64,000 bases of DNA from CANJBX01 sp035556735. GTDB taxonomy: Bacteria > Pseudomonadota > Alphaproteobacteria > Rhizobiales > Xanthobacteraceae. Made by a program: the position numbers and the translations under genes. Position 1 is the first letter of the stretch; the number at the start of each line of letters is the position of its first letter. The stretch is from assembly GCA_035556735.1 (NCBI GenBank), contig DATMFF010000015.1, positions 1 through 64,000 on the forward strand. Reading direction: 5' to 3'. A model generated the notes under the pieces. It was not told the DNA's origin, made no database searches, and was given only the letters and a program-made list of their open reading frames with translations. Of the stretch, positions 27,274-36,478 are shown piece after piece.

Positions 27274-28944
27274 GTGTTCGCAGATACCGCCTTGACCCTG
27301 CCGAAGACCTCGCGCCGGAGGGCTTGGCGCGCGCCTGCCCTGCCCGTCCTCGCCGAAATCGCCGTGCTCGCCCTCGCTCTCGCCGTGGGGCTGGCGACGG
27401 CGGGCGACATGGGCACCACCGTCGACGAGTTCAACACCGAGCCCTACGGTCATCAGGCGCTCGCCTGGTACCTGAGCGGCTTTTCCGACCGCGCGCTGTT
27501 CCACAACGCCGAGGTCATCCACCTCTACGGGCCCTGGTTCCAGATCATCGTCGCGCTGGCGCAGTCGGCCCTGCCGATCGACCCGCTCACCGTGCGGCAC
27601 GCGCTCACCTTCCTCGCCGGTATCATCGGCCTCGCCGCCGTCGGCCCGATGGCGCGCCTGCTGATCGGACGATGGGCCGGCGTCACCGCCATCGTGCTCT
27701 GCCTCACCACGGGCTATCTGTTCGGGCACCTGTCGTTCTCGCCCATCGACGTGCCGTTCCTCGCCGCGATGACGTGGACGACCTACGCAATCATCCTCGT
27801 GACGCAACGCCCGCTGCCCTCCTGGCGCGGCATCGCCGCGGTCGGCCTGCTGCTCGGCCTCTGCCTCGGGACGCGGCCGGGCGGCGTGATCGCGCAGGCC
27901 TATTTCGTCGGCGCCATGGCACTGTGCGCGCTCGCCGCCGCGCTGCGCCCGCCCTTGCGTGCGGCGCTCCTCCCGCTTGCGCTGCGCACGGCGGCGGGCC
28001 TCGCGCTCGCCTGGGCCACCGCCATCGCGATCTGGCCGTGGCTCGAGATCGGCAATCCCGTCACGCAGTTCTGGGACGCCTTCACCTTCTTCACCGGCAT
28101 CGAGCTGCCCTTCACGTTCCAGCACTGGGGCGTCCTCACCTCGACCGCGGCGCTGCCGTGGCACTACATCCCCGGCCAGTACCTCGCGCGCCTGCCGGTG
28201 CCCTTCCTCGTGCTGCTCGCGCTGAGCTTCGCGCTCGCGCTCCTGCACGCGGCGCGCTTCCTCGCGCGCACGTGGCGGCGTCTCGCGACGCGCGGCATCG
28301 CGGGGCTGCGCGCGCCCCTGCTGGCGCTGGCGGCAGACCGCGGCGCGCTCGTGCTCGCGGTCGCCGCGCTCGCCCCGATCGCGCTCGTCGCGGTGCTCGG
28401 CTCCACCATCTACGACGGCGTGCGCCACATCCTGTTCGTGATCCCGCTGCTGGCGGTGATCGCGAGCTGGAGCTTCGTGCGCCTCCTGCTGCCGCTGCTG
28501 CGCGCGGCTCCGCTCGTCGCGGCGGCGGCGATCGTCCTCTACCTCGCGACCAGCATCGCGACGCTCGCGTCGCTGCATCCGCTGCAATACGTCGCGATGA
28601 ACGCGCTCGCCGGCGGCACCGCCGGCGCCTACGGGCGCTTCGAGCTCGACTACTGGAGCGCGGCGGCGACGCCGGCATTGCGCAGGCTGGAGGCGCGGCT
28701 CGACCGCGCCCCGCTGGCGCACCGCCCGCGCGTGATGGTCTGCATCGGCTGGCGCGAGCAGATGGTGGCGCCGCTGTTCCGGCGCGATTGGGAGGTCGCG
28801 ACGAGCCCCGCCGAGGCCGACTTCCTCATCGAGACCGAGCGCTTCCCCTGCGCCCAAGGCACCGATGCCGTGCTGATCGACGAGGTGATCCGCGCCGGGC
28901 GTTCCTTCGCGCGGATTTATGCTACACCGTCGGCCCTGAAATAA
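27274..28944 (+). CDS. GT-C-type membrane glycosyltransferase-like protein
   Basis: A 556-residue inner-membrane protein with roughly ten to twelve helices. The first outer loop has acidic residues (TTVDEFNTEPYGHQALAWY) in the place of the catalytic Asp/Glu of GT-C glycosyltransferases that use polyprenyl-phosphate sugars, such as ArnT/PMT-like enzymes. A soluble C-terminal tail follows the last helix (RVMVCIGWREQM, DFLIETERFPC). The GTG start has GGAGGAG seven bases upstream. It lies 64 bases after gloB. Neither donor nor acceptor can be predicted. Confidence 0.75.
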   Translation: MFADTALTLPKTSRRRAWRAPALPVLAEIAVLALALAVGLATAGDMGTTVDEFNTEPYGHQALAWYLSGFSDRALFHNAEVIHLYGPWFQIIVALAQSALPIDPLTVRHALTFLAGIIGLAAVGPMARLLIGRWAGVTAIVLCLTTGYLFGHLSFSPIDVPFLAAMTWTTYAIILVTQRPLPSWRGIAAVGLLLGLCLGTRPGGVIAQAYFVGAMALCALAAALRPPLRAALLPLALRTAAGLALAWATAIAIWPWLEIGNPVTQFWDAFTFFTGIELPFTFQHWGVLTSTAALPWHYIPGQYLARLPVPFLVLLALSFALALLHAARFLARTWRRLATRGIAGLRAPLLALAADRGALVLAVAALAPIALVAVLGSTIYDGVRHILFVIPLLAVIASWSFVRLLLPLLRAAPLVAAAAIVLYLATSIATLASLHPLQYVAMNALAGGTAGAYGRFELDYWSAAATPALRRLEARLDRAPLAHRPRVMVCIGWREQMVAPLFRRDWEVATSPAEADFLIETERFPCAQGTDAVLIDEVIRAGRSFARIYATPSALK

Positions 28945-28960
28945 CTCCGGGCGCCTCCGC

Positions 28961-29401
28961 ATGCATCTCAGCCTCGGCATGACCGCCGCCGACGTGATCC
29001 GCCTGCTCGACCTCACCCCGCACCCTGAAGGCGGGCACTTCCGCGAGACCTTCCGCGACACGCGCGCCCATGGCGAGCGCCATGCCTCCACCGCGATCTA
29101 CTACCTGCTGGCGCGCGGCGAGCGCTCGCACTGGCACCGGGTCGATGCCGCGGAGGTGTGGCACTGGTACGCCGGCGCGGCCTTGCGGCTCGGGATCGCC
29201 GGCGAGGGCGAGGCCGCGACGCACGTCACGCTCGGGCCGGACATCGCCGCCGGCGCGCGCCCGCAGGCGGTGGTGCCGCCGTTCGTATGGCAGGCGGCCG
29301 AAAGCCTCGGGGACTGGACGCTGGTCGGCTGCACGGTGGCGCCGGGCTTCGAGTTCGCGGGCTTCGAGCTCGCGCCGCAAGGCTGGGAACCGCCGCGCTG
29401 A
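28961..29401 (+). CDS. DUF985 cupin family protein
   Basis: A 146-residue single-domain cupin. The family signature is clear: LLDLTPHPEGGHFRETFRD, then STAIYYLLARGERSHWHRVDAAEVWHWYAG and GCTVAPGFEFAGFEL (in part). Cupins hold a metal or sugar-like ligand in a small barrel; DUF985 members have no agreed function. It starts 16 bases after the membrane glycosyltransferase-like gene and is probably in the same transcript, which might hint at sugar-related work. Confidence 0.92.
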   Translation: MHLSLGMTAADVIRLLDLTPHPEGGHFRETFRDTRAHGERHASTAIYYLLARGERSHWHRVDAAEVWHWYAGAALRLGIAGEGEAATHVTLGPDIAAGARPQAVVPPFVWQAAESLGDWTLVGCTVAPGFEFAGFELAPQGWEPPR

Positions 29402-29419
29402 GCGCGCGGGACGGCGTCG

Positions 29420-30145
29420 TCAGACGATGTACTGGCCGCCGTTCACGGTCAGCGTCGCGCCGGTGATCAGGCCGGCGTCGTCGGCCGCGAGGAACACGAC
29501 GCAGCGCGCGATCTCCTCCGGCTCGCCGAGCCGGCCGATCGGGATCTGCGGCAGGATGCTCTTCTCCAGCACGTCCTTGGGGACGGCCTGCACCATCTCG
29601 GTGTTGATGTAGCCCGGCGCGATCGCGTTGACGGTGATGCCGAGCTTGGCGTTCTCCTGCGCCAGCGCCTTGGTGAAGCCGATCTCGCCGGCCTTGGCCG
29701 CCGAATAGTTGGTCTGGCCAATCTGGCCCTTCTGCCCGTTGATCGAGGAGATGTTGATGATGCGGCCGAACTTGCGCTCGCGCATGCCCTCGATCACGGG
29801 CCGGCACATGTTGAACAGCGAGTTGAGGTTGGTGTTGATCACCGCCGCCCACTGCTCGGGCTTCATGCGGTGGAAGGTCACGTCGCGCGTGATGCCGGCG
29901 TTGTTGACCAGCACCTCGACCGGCCCGAGCTCGGCCTCGACCCGCTTGAGCCCGTCGGCGCAGGCCTCGTGGGACGACACATCCCACTTGTAGACGGCGA
30001 TCCCGGTCTGCGCCTTGAAATTCTGCGCCGCTTCGTCGTTGCCGTGATAGACGGCCGCGACCGTGTAGCCGGCCGCCTTGAGCGCCTTGCCGATGGCGGC
30101 GCCGATGCCGCGGGTGCCGCCGGTGACAACTGCAACGCGGGACAT
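29420..30145 (-). CDS. phbB: Acetoacetyl-CoA reductase
   Basis: An NADPH-dependent short-chain dehydrogenase that turns acetoacetyl-CoA into (R)-3-hydroxybutyryl-CoA, the monomer of polyhydroxybutyrate. The 241-residue protein has the cofactor loop TGGTRGIG, NNAG at 81-84, Ser134, and catalytic Tyr147/Lys151 in NYSAAKAG. GQKGQIGQTNYSAAKAG and the close VNGGQYIV are typical of PhaB enzymes. It lies 105 bases downstream of phbA on the same strand, with a hairpin between them. Confidence 0.96.
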   Translation of the reverse strand: MSRVAVVTGGTRGIGAAIGKALKAAGYTVAAVYHGNDEAAQNFKAQTGIAVYKWDVSSHEACADGLKRVEAELGPVEVLVNNAGITRDVTFHRMKPEQWAAVINTNLNSLFNMCRPVIEGMRERKFGRIINISSINGQKGQIGQTNYSAAKAGEIGFTKALAQENAKLGITVNAIAPGYINTEMVQAVPKDVLEKSILPQIPIGRLGEPEEIARCVVFLAADDAGLITGATLTVNGGQYIV

Positions 30146-30178
30146 GTCTGGAATCTCCTCCCCTGACTTCTCTCATCA

Positions 30179-30207
30179 GTCATGGCCGGTCCGGCTCCGG
30201 CCATGAC
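30179..30207. repeat. Hairpin between phbA and phbB
   Basis: GTCATGGCCGG and CCGGCCATGAC form a perfect 11-bp stem with a seven-base loop. It is related to the left hairpin at 48134. In the phbA-phbB transcript it could stabilise the phbA message end or reduce phbB expression. Confidence 0.75.
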
Positions 30208-30250
30208 ATAGCGCAAAAGGACGCAGCGTCGTTCCCGTCGAATCGGGATG

Positions 30251-31426
<1,176 letters not shown>

Positions 31427-31462
31427 GGGGAATGCTCCTTGTTTGGCCCGACTGGGTCTTGG

Positions 31463-31483
31463 CTGCACCGATAGGCCTGCACC
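31463..31483. promoter_or_regulatory. CTGCACC direct repeats in the phbA-phaR gap
   Basis: CTGCACC occurs at 31463-31469 and again at 31477-31483, a 14-base period, just upstream of phbA in the divergent gap. PhaR proteins bind TGC-rich sites, so this is a candidate PhaR operator. The match is by eye only. Confidence 0.3.
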
Positions 31484-31696
31484 CTAGATAGCGGTTTGAT
31501 CCCCCTCAATTCAATCAGGGTGAGGACACGGGACCGTGACGGTCCGGTATGGCGGAATCTCAAGGCTCGGACTTTCAAGGCTCCCGGGGGTTGCGCGGCC
31601 CCGCCACAAAACGGTGGCCCGCCCGGAGAAAAGCGCCTATTTTTTCTGACGCCATGCCCGGGCCGCACGGCTCGTCGGGGAGATCAGTGCCAAGCC

Positions 31697-32290
31697 ATGA
31701 CGAAATCGGAAGAGCCAGTCATCATCAAGAAATACGCCAACCGGCGGCTCTACAACACGGGCACGAGCACCTACGTGACGCTCGAAGACCTCGCCGCGAT
31801 GGTCAAGAAAGGCACGGATTTCACCGTCTATGACGCCAAGTCGGGCGAGGACATCACCCGCTCGGTGCTTGCCCAGATCATCTTCGAGCAGGAGAACAAG
31901 GAGGGCCAGAACCTCCTTCCGATCGCCTTCCTGCGCCAGCTCATCCGCTTCTACGGCGACAGCATGCAGATGCTGGTGCCGCGCTTCCTGGAAGCCTCGA
32001 TCGAGTCCTTCAGCAAGGAGCAGGGCAAGTTCCGCGATCAGATGTCCCAGGCCTTCGGCGGCGTCGCCTTCGGGCCGATGGAGGACCAGGTCCGCCGCAA
32101 CATGGAGATGTTCGAGCGCGCCTTCGCGATGTTCGCGCCGTTCGCGCGCCGCGAGGCCCCTCAGGGCGCCGGCGGCGAGCCGGAGAAGGAAAAGCCGGCG
32201 GCCTCGACCGAGGAGCTCGACGAGCTCAAGCGGCAGATGGAAGAGATGCAGAAACGCATCGACCGCCTGGGCGAAGGCGAAAAGAAGTAG
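31697..32290 (+). CDS. phaR: Polyhydroxyalkanoate synthesis repressor PhaR
   Basis: PhaR binds both DNA and polyhydroxybutyrate granules and represses phasin and synthesis genes until polymer appears. The 197-residue protein has the DNA-binding PHB_acc_N domain at about 9-68 (IIKKYANRRLYNTGTSTYVT, then FTVYDAKSGEDITRSVLAQII) and the granule-binding PHB_acc part after it (LIRFYGDSMQMLVPRFLEAS). The end is a charged coiled coil (DELKRQMEEMQKRIDRL). It is divergent from phbA. A purine-rich GGGGAGA lies 13 bases upstream of the ATG, a rather long spacing. Confidence 0.96.
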   Translation: MTKSEEPVIIKKYANRRLYNTGTSTYVTLEDLAAMVKKGTDFTVYDAKSGEDITRSVLAQIIFEQENKEGQNLLPIAFLRQLIRFYGDSMQMLVPRFLEASIESFSKEQGKFRDQMSQAFGGVAFGPMEDQVRRNMEMFERAFAMFAPFARREAPQGAGGEPEKEKPAASTEELDELKRQMEEMQKRIDRLGEGEKK

Positions 32291-32294
32291 CGTT

Positions 32295-34040
32295 CTACGC
32301 CACGCCCGCCAGCGAGCGTTCCAGCTTGGCGAGGCCGATCAGCTTGCCCTGCAGATAGTCGCAGCCGGCCTCGGCCAGCGCGCGGGCCGTGCCCTCGTCC
32401 GGCACGCGTTCCGCCACGGTCTGCAGCTTGAGCCGTTTCGCAAGGTCGATCAGCGTGAGGACGAAGGCGCTGTCGTCCTCCGAGCGCACCATGTTCTCGA
32501 CGAACGCCCCGTCGATCTTGACGATGTCCACCCCGAGCTTGCGCAGGTTGCGGAACGACGTGTAGCCCGCGCCGAAGTCGTCGATCGCGATGCGGCAGCC
32601 GAGATCCTTCACGCGCGCGACGAAGCCGCGCGTGTCGTCGATGTCCTGGATCGCCGCGGTCTCGGTGATCTCGATGATCAGCCGCTCGGCCACGCCCGGA
32701 TGCAGCTTGAGCTGCGAGTTGAGCGCGGCCCACCAGTCCGGATCGATGGCCGACATCGGCGAGGCGTTCAGGCTCGCCTGGAAGTCCGGCGTCGCCGCCA
32801 GCTCCGCGATGACGAGATGCAGCACCCGGTGGTCGATCAGGCGCACGAAGCCGAGGTGCTCGGCGACGGGGATGACGTTCTGGGCGGTGACGATCGTGCC
32901 GTCGGCGCGGCGGATGCGCATCAGGCATTCGTGGAAGGCGAGCCGGCGCGTGCCCGTCTCGACCACGGGCTCGAACGCGAGCAGCACGCGCTGCTCGTTG
33001 AGCGCCGTGATGATCTCGTCGCCCGCGCGCTGGTTCTCGCGCCGCTGCTCCTCGCGCTCGATGTTGGGGCGATAGGCCGTGAACGAGCCGCGGCGCTTGG
33101 CCTTGGCCGCGTTGAGCGCCTCCTGGGAGCGCGCGAGCACCTCCTCGATGTTGCGCGCGTGGCGCGGCGCCACCACGCCGCCGATCGTCGCGGTGACGGC
33201 CACCGGCCCGACCTTGGTCTGCACCACGTCGTCGCGCACGCCCGCCAGCAGGCGTTCGGCGGCGGTGCGCATGTCGTCGAGGGTGCACTTGTGCAGGACG
33301 ATGCCGAACTTGTTGCCCGAGAAGCGCCCCAGCACGTCGGCGCCGCGCATCTTGGCGCGCAGGCGCTTGCCGACCGCGGCGATCACCTCGTCGGCGACGT
33401 CGTAGCCATAGGCCTCGTTGATGCGCGCGAGGTTGTCGACCGCGGCGAGCAGGAAGCCGCAGGTGGTGCGGAACTTGATCGCGTCCGCGAGCGCCGACGA
33501 CAGGCTGTCCATCAGCCGCCAGCGGTTCATCTCGCCGGTCAGCGCGTCGAACTGCGACAGGTACGTGAGCTGCTGTTCCTGCGCGTGGCGCTCGTTGATG
33601 ACGCGGATGATGCCGTGGGCGTGGGCGGGCTTGCCGTCGGGGCCGGCGAACCAGCGGCCGACGTCCTCGATCCACAACGGTGGCGCCGCCGGCCCCGCGG
33701 GCCGCAGCGCATACTTGAGCCGATAATAGACGCCGCCGCCCTTGTCGGTCTCGCCCGAACCCATCACGGCGTCGAAGCGGGTAGCCGGCGTTCCCGGATC
33801 GAGCAATTGGGCAAAGCCGCGGCCGGTCGAGATCGCGGACACGTCGGCGATGCCGAGCACCTCGTGGGCACGGTCGCCCCAATGCAGGCGGTCGGTCGCG
33901 ATCTGCCACTCGTAGGGCAGTTCGCCCACCGACGCCACGATGCGCGTGGCGTCGATCGCGGGTGTGGCGGCAGCGCCGTCCTCGCTCCGGAGCGGTTCGA
34001 TGTGGATCGGTGGACGCGCCGTCGTGTCGGAATGATGCAT
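32295..34040 (-). CDS. PAS-GGDEF-EAL protein with degenerate cyclase site
   Basis: A 581-residue cytosolic c-di-GMP-type signalling protein. A PAS-like sensor (about 35-150) precedes a GGDEF domain (about 160-325) whose active site reads SGNKF (241-245) instead of GGDEF, so it should not make c-di-GMP. The EAL domain keeps the catalytic set: E371 (ECLMR for EALLR), N425, E457, D487/D488 in DDFGAG, K508 and E544. It may therefore be an active phosphodiesterase with a regulatory GGDEF domain. It converges with phaR four bases away. Confidence 0.93.
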   Translation of the reverse strand: MHHSDTTARPPIHIEPLRSEDGAAATPAIDATRIVASVGELPYEWQIATDRLHWGDRAHEVLGIADVSAISTGRGFAQLLDPGTPATRFDAVMGSGETDKGGGVYYRLKYALRPAGPAAPPLWIEDVGRWFAGPDGKPAHAHGIIRVINERHAQEQQLTYLSQFDALTGEMNRWRLMDSLSSALADAIKFRTTCGFLLAAVDNLARINEAYGYDVADEVIAAVGKRLRAKMRGADVLGRFSGNKFGIVLHKCTLDDMRTAAERLLAGVRDDVVQTKVGPVAVTATIGGVVAPRHARNIEEVLARSQEALNAAKAKRRGSFTAYRPNIEREEQRRENQRAGDEIITALNEQRVLLAFEPVVETGTRRLAFHECLMRIRRADGTIVTAQNVIPVAEHLGFVRLIDHRVLHLVIAELAATPDFQASLNASPMSAIDPDWWAALNSQLKLHPGVAERLIIEITETAAIQDIDDTRGFVARVKDLGCRIAIDDFGAGYTSFRNLRKLGVDIVKIDGAFVENMVRSEDDSAFVLTLIDLAKRLKLQTVAERVPDEGTARALAEAGCDYLQGKLIGLAKLERSLAGVA

Positions 34041-34171
34041 GAAGTGGATGACCTTAACTGCCGCGCCGGCCTGCGGGCCTTCTACCCGAGGCGTCCGATT
34101 CGCTCCAAGCTACGGCAGGAGCATGAAAAATGGGGAAACTTTCGACCTGCTCAAGGGTTGGGCCTGTCATC

Positions 34172-34185
34172 GGCACGGCTGTTGC
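34172..34185 (+). promoter_or_regulatory. Possible sigma-54-type promoter
   Basis: GGCAC, five bases, then TTGC gives the exact GG/GC spacing of a -24/-12 promoter, about 50 bases upstream of the small gene at 34237. A chance match is possible in GC-rich DNA, and no enhancer-binding protein gene is nearby. Confidence 0.3.
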
Positions 34186-34236
34186 GATGTCATGAGCGAA
34201 CCAAGGCCCATGTCCCGAAACGAGACAGCGTAAACC

Positions 34237-34539
34237 ATGTCCAGCGTCACGCCGATCGTGCGTCAGCAGCCTATCCGCGGCCCGGAGCCCGATGGGCGCG
34301 ACGCCCGGCCGGACGACGCACCGAAAGCCACCGGAACGGCGCTGGTGCCGGTCGCGCGCAGCGAGGCGCCGGCGCAGGACGACGACCGCCGCCAGCCGCG
34401 GCGCAGCGCTGCGTTCCTCGCCCAGCTCATCGCGACCCGGCAGCAGCTTCCCCAGACCCGCATCCTGCGCCGCGCAGAGCCGATCGTGGCGCACGCGGCC
34501 TATGGCGCCGCCGCCCGTCTGGCGCGCCGGGCGCGCTGA
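34237..34539 (+). CDS. Small conserved protein of unknown function
   Basis: A 100-residue protein I cannot assign. The first 50 residues are rich in Pro, Asp and Arg and look disordered. The second half, RRSAAFLAQLIATRQQLPQTRILRRAEP followed by AAYGAAARLARRAR (shown in parts), resembles a motif I recall in small rhizobial proteins (FLAQLIATR then PQTR). It has no signal peptide or membrane helix. It stands alone between two minus-strand genes. It is probably real because of that motif. Confidence 0.6.
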   Translation: MSSVTPIVRQQPIRGPEPDGRDARPDDAPKATGTALVPVARSEAPAQDDDRRQPRRSAAFLAQLIATRQQLPQTRILRRAEPIVAHAAYGAAARLARRAR

Positions 34540-34557
34540 GACGGCGGCAACCAGCCG

Positions 34558-35514
34558 TCAGGGCAACCCCAGCAGCCTGCGGCAATTGCCGGACGCGACG
34601 GCCTGCTGCTCCGCCCCCGTGAGCCCGGCGCCCCGCATCGCCTGCGTGAGCGTCGCACCGATGCGCCCGTCGCTGACGATCGGGAAGTCGCTGCCGGCCA
34701 TGACGTTGCCAGGCCCGAGGATGTCGACCGCCGCGCGCAGCAGCGCGGGATTGAAGCACATGGTGTCGATGAAGACGTGCCGGCGCATCGTGTCGACGGC
34801 GCCTCCCGGCAGGCGGCTGCGCGGCGAGAACGCCGCCGCCATGGCGAGCCCGCCGAAGGCCAGCTCGGTCACCACGACGCGCAGGTCGGGCAGCTCGGCA
34901 AACACGCCGCCTTCGACCAGCGCGAGCAGCGCGGCGGAGTTCACGGTGCCGCGCGCGAACAGCGTGGCGATCGTGCCGTAAGGCGCCATCTGGCCCGTGA
35001 GCGGCTGCGGATTGACCGGATGCACGAACACCGGCGCGCCGAGCCGCGCCGCCGCTTCCAGCGTCGGACGCGCCTCGCGCGTATCGATCAGCAGGCTGCC
35101 GCGTGCGCAGTCGACGAACAGCCCGCGCAGGCCGAGGTCGCGGATCGCGCGCTCGGCCTCGCGCGCGGAACGCTCGCCGTCGAACGGATCGACCGAGGCA
35201 AGGCCGTGGATGCGCCCGGGATGGCGCGCGACGAGCGCCGCGATCTCGTCGTTCACGGCCCTGACCGTATCGTGCGGGACGCGGCCGTCGGCGTCGGCGA
35301 TCAGCGCCAGCGGAATGTTGACGACGCGCGCGGCGATGTCGCCGTCGCGGATGTCCTGCAAGAGCAACGCCTCGTCGGAGAGCTTGCGGGCGAGCGCCTC
35401 CCAGCGCGGCCGCTGGCTCGCGGGAAACGTGCGCACCGCCGTCTGCTCGAAGCGCGCCGGCACGAAATGATTGTGGAAGTCGACGATGGTCGGGGCGGCC
35501 TCGGCCACGGTCAT
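34558..35514 (-). CDS. Amidohydrolase 2 family metal-dependent hydrolase
   Basis: A 318-residue TIM-barrel hydrolase or decarboxylase of the ACMSD-like family. The first metal motif is H14-N-H16 in IVDFHNHFVP. Later pieces are GLRGLFVDCARGSLLIDT, VFVHPVNPQPL with the metal-binding His, and the catalytic Asp in VMAGSDFPI. The ATG at 35514 (MTVAEAAPT) is preferred over a longer form, whose added residues are not conserved. It may act on aromatic or cyclic carboxylates. The frameshifted membrane gene lies upstream. Confidence 0.87.
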   Translation of the reverse strand: MTVAEAAPTIVDFHNHFVPARFEQTAVRTFPASQRPRWEALARKLSDEALLLQDIRDGDIAARVVNIPLALIADADGRVPHDTVRAVNDEIAALVARHPGRIHGLASVDPFDGERSAREAERAIRDLGLRGLFVDCARGSLLIDTREARPTLEAAARLGAPVFVHPVNPQPLTGQMAPYGTIATLFARGTVNSAALLALVEGGVFAELPDLRVVVTELAFGGLAMAAAFSPRSRLPGGAVDTMRRHVFIDTMCFNPALLRAAVDILGPGNVMAGSDFPIVSDGRIGATLTQAMRGAGLTGAEQQAVASGNCRRLLGLP

Positions 35515-35566
35515 GCTTGCTGCCTCCTGCCGCGAGGCGCCCGCAGCGCGCGCCGGCGGCAATGGT

Positions 35567-35999
35567 TCAGGGGTGATGGATGGTGTTGGCGCCGTCGAAT
35601 GCGATGTCGCGCTGCGCGGTCCGGATCGAGACCGAGAAGCCGCTGACCACGTCGACGAAGCAGATGACCATCAGCAGGAAGAACGTCCCGCTCGCCGCCT
35701 GCGGCACCAGCAGGAATTCGATCAGCATGACGACGAACAGCACCATCGACAGCAGGTGGTCGATGATCGAGCGCGAGGACAGCCGCGCCGCCTTGAGGAT
35801 CTCGACGAACAGGATCAGCAGCGAGAAGGCGATCAGCAGATCGCCGGCCGTCATGATCCAGCGCGCGCCCGAAGCGAGGCCGATGCTGGTGACCGTCTGG
35901 TCCCAGAAGGCGCCCGGCGCCGCCGCCGGAAATCAGGAACTCGATGATGTTGTAGACCGCGAAAGGAATAAGGAGCAGCGGAATGCCGATCAGGTACAT
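35567..35999 (-). pseudogene. Frameshifted small membrane-protein gene
   Basis: Reading from the ATG at 35999 gives MYLIGIPLLLIPFAVYNIIE, a clean membrane helix, but this frame degenerates after FLISGGGAG. The +1 frame continues it naturally: GAFWDQTVTSIGLASGARWI, then two or three more helices (LLIAFSLLILFVEIL, LLSMVLFVVMLIEFLLV, FFLLMVICFVDVV) and the end RTAQRDIAFDGANTIHHP. Removing one G from the GGG at 35913-35915 restores a 143-residue protein. The rest is intact, so a recent mutation or a base-calling error is likely. Function unknown. Confidence 0.75.
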
Positions 36000-36131
36000 C
36001 GTTGCCCTACCCCCCGCTGCCGACGCGCACTGACGCGCAGTCCATTCGGTCAGACGTTAATCGCGCGCCAGGATAGCTGGCGCGCGATCGAACGCAAACC
36101 GGAGGCGCCGTGGGGATCGCGCGATGCGCGA

Positions 36132-36317
36132 TCAGGCTTCCTTCTTCGCCTTCAGGATCTGCCGGCCGCGATACATGCCGGTCTTGAGGTCGATGTGGTG
36201 CGGGCGGCGCAGTTCACCCGAGTCCTTGTCCTCGACGTAGGCCGGCTGCTTGAGGGCATCGGCCGACTGGCGCATCCCGCGCCGCGAGGGGGACGTTTTC
36301 TTCTTAGGAACGGCCAT
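36132..36317 (-). CDS. rpmF: 50S ribosomal protein L32
   Basis: L32 is a small protein of the large ribosomal subunit. The 61-residue sequence MAVPKKKTSPSRRGMRQSAD, followed by YVEDKDSGELRRPHHIDLKTGMY-type text (shown in part), is standard for alphaproteobacterial L32; the zinc-binding cysteines of some L32 forms are absent, as usual here. GGAG lies eight bases before the ATG. A perfect 16-base palindrome lies 30 to 45 bases upstream in the leader. mtgA is upstream on the same strand. Confidence 0.97.
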   Translation of the reverse strand: MAVPKKKTSPSRRGMRQSADALKQPAYVEDKDSGELRRPHHIDLKTGMYRGRQILKAKKEA

Positions 36318-36346
36318 GGCAATAGCTCCAAAAAACCCAATGATTT

Positions 36347-36362
36347 CAGGCGTGCACGCCTG
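36347..36362. promoter_or_regulatory. Palindrome in the rpmF leader
   Basis: CAGGCGTGCACGCCTG is a perfect 16-base palindrome. In the rpmF direction it is followed after 11 bases by six T's and then the ribosome-binding site. It could be an operator or part of an attenuation hairpin. Confidence 0.4.
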
Positions 36363-36478
36363 ATCTGGGCAATCGTCGTGAAGCGGGGCTTATAAAGGAA
36401 GCCGGTTGGGCTGGCTAGTGTCCCTGTTTCGACGCCGACGGCATATTCGCGAGGACCTTTAATGCCGCCGTCCTGCCG

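Noticed and set aside
27013..29091. A 692-codon minus-strand open frame
   Set aside because: Low-complexity Arg/Glu/Gln-rich shadow of the membrane glycosyltransferase-like gene.
34237..34539. Dismissing the small orphan frame as noise
   Set aside because: Kept as a gene because FLAQLIATR and PQTR look like a conserved small-protein motif, but with modest confidence.
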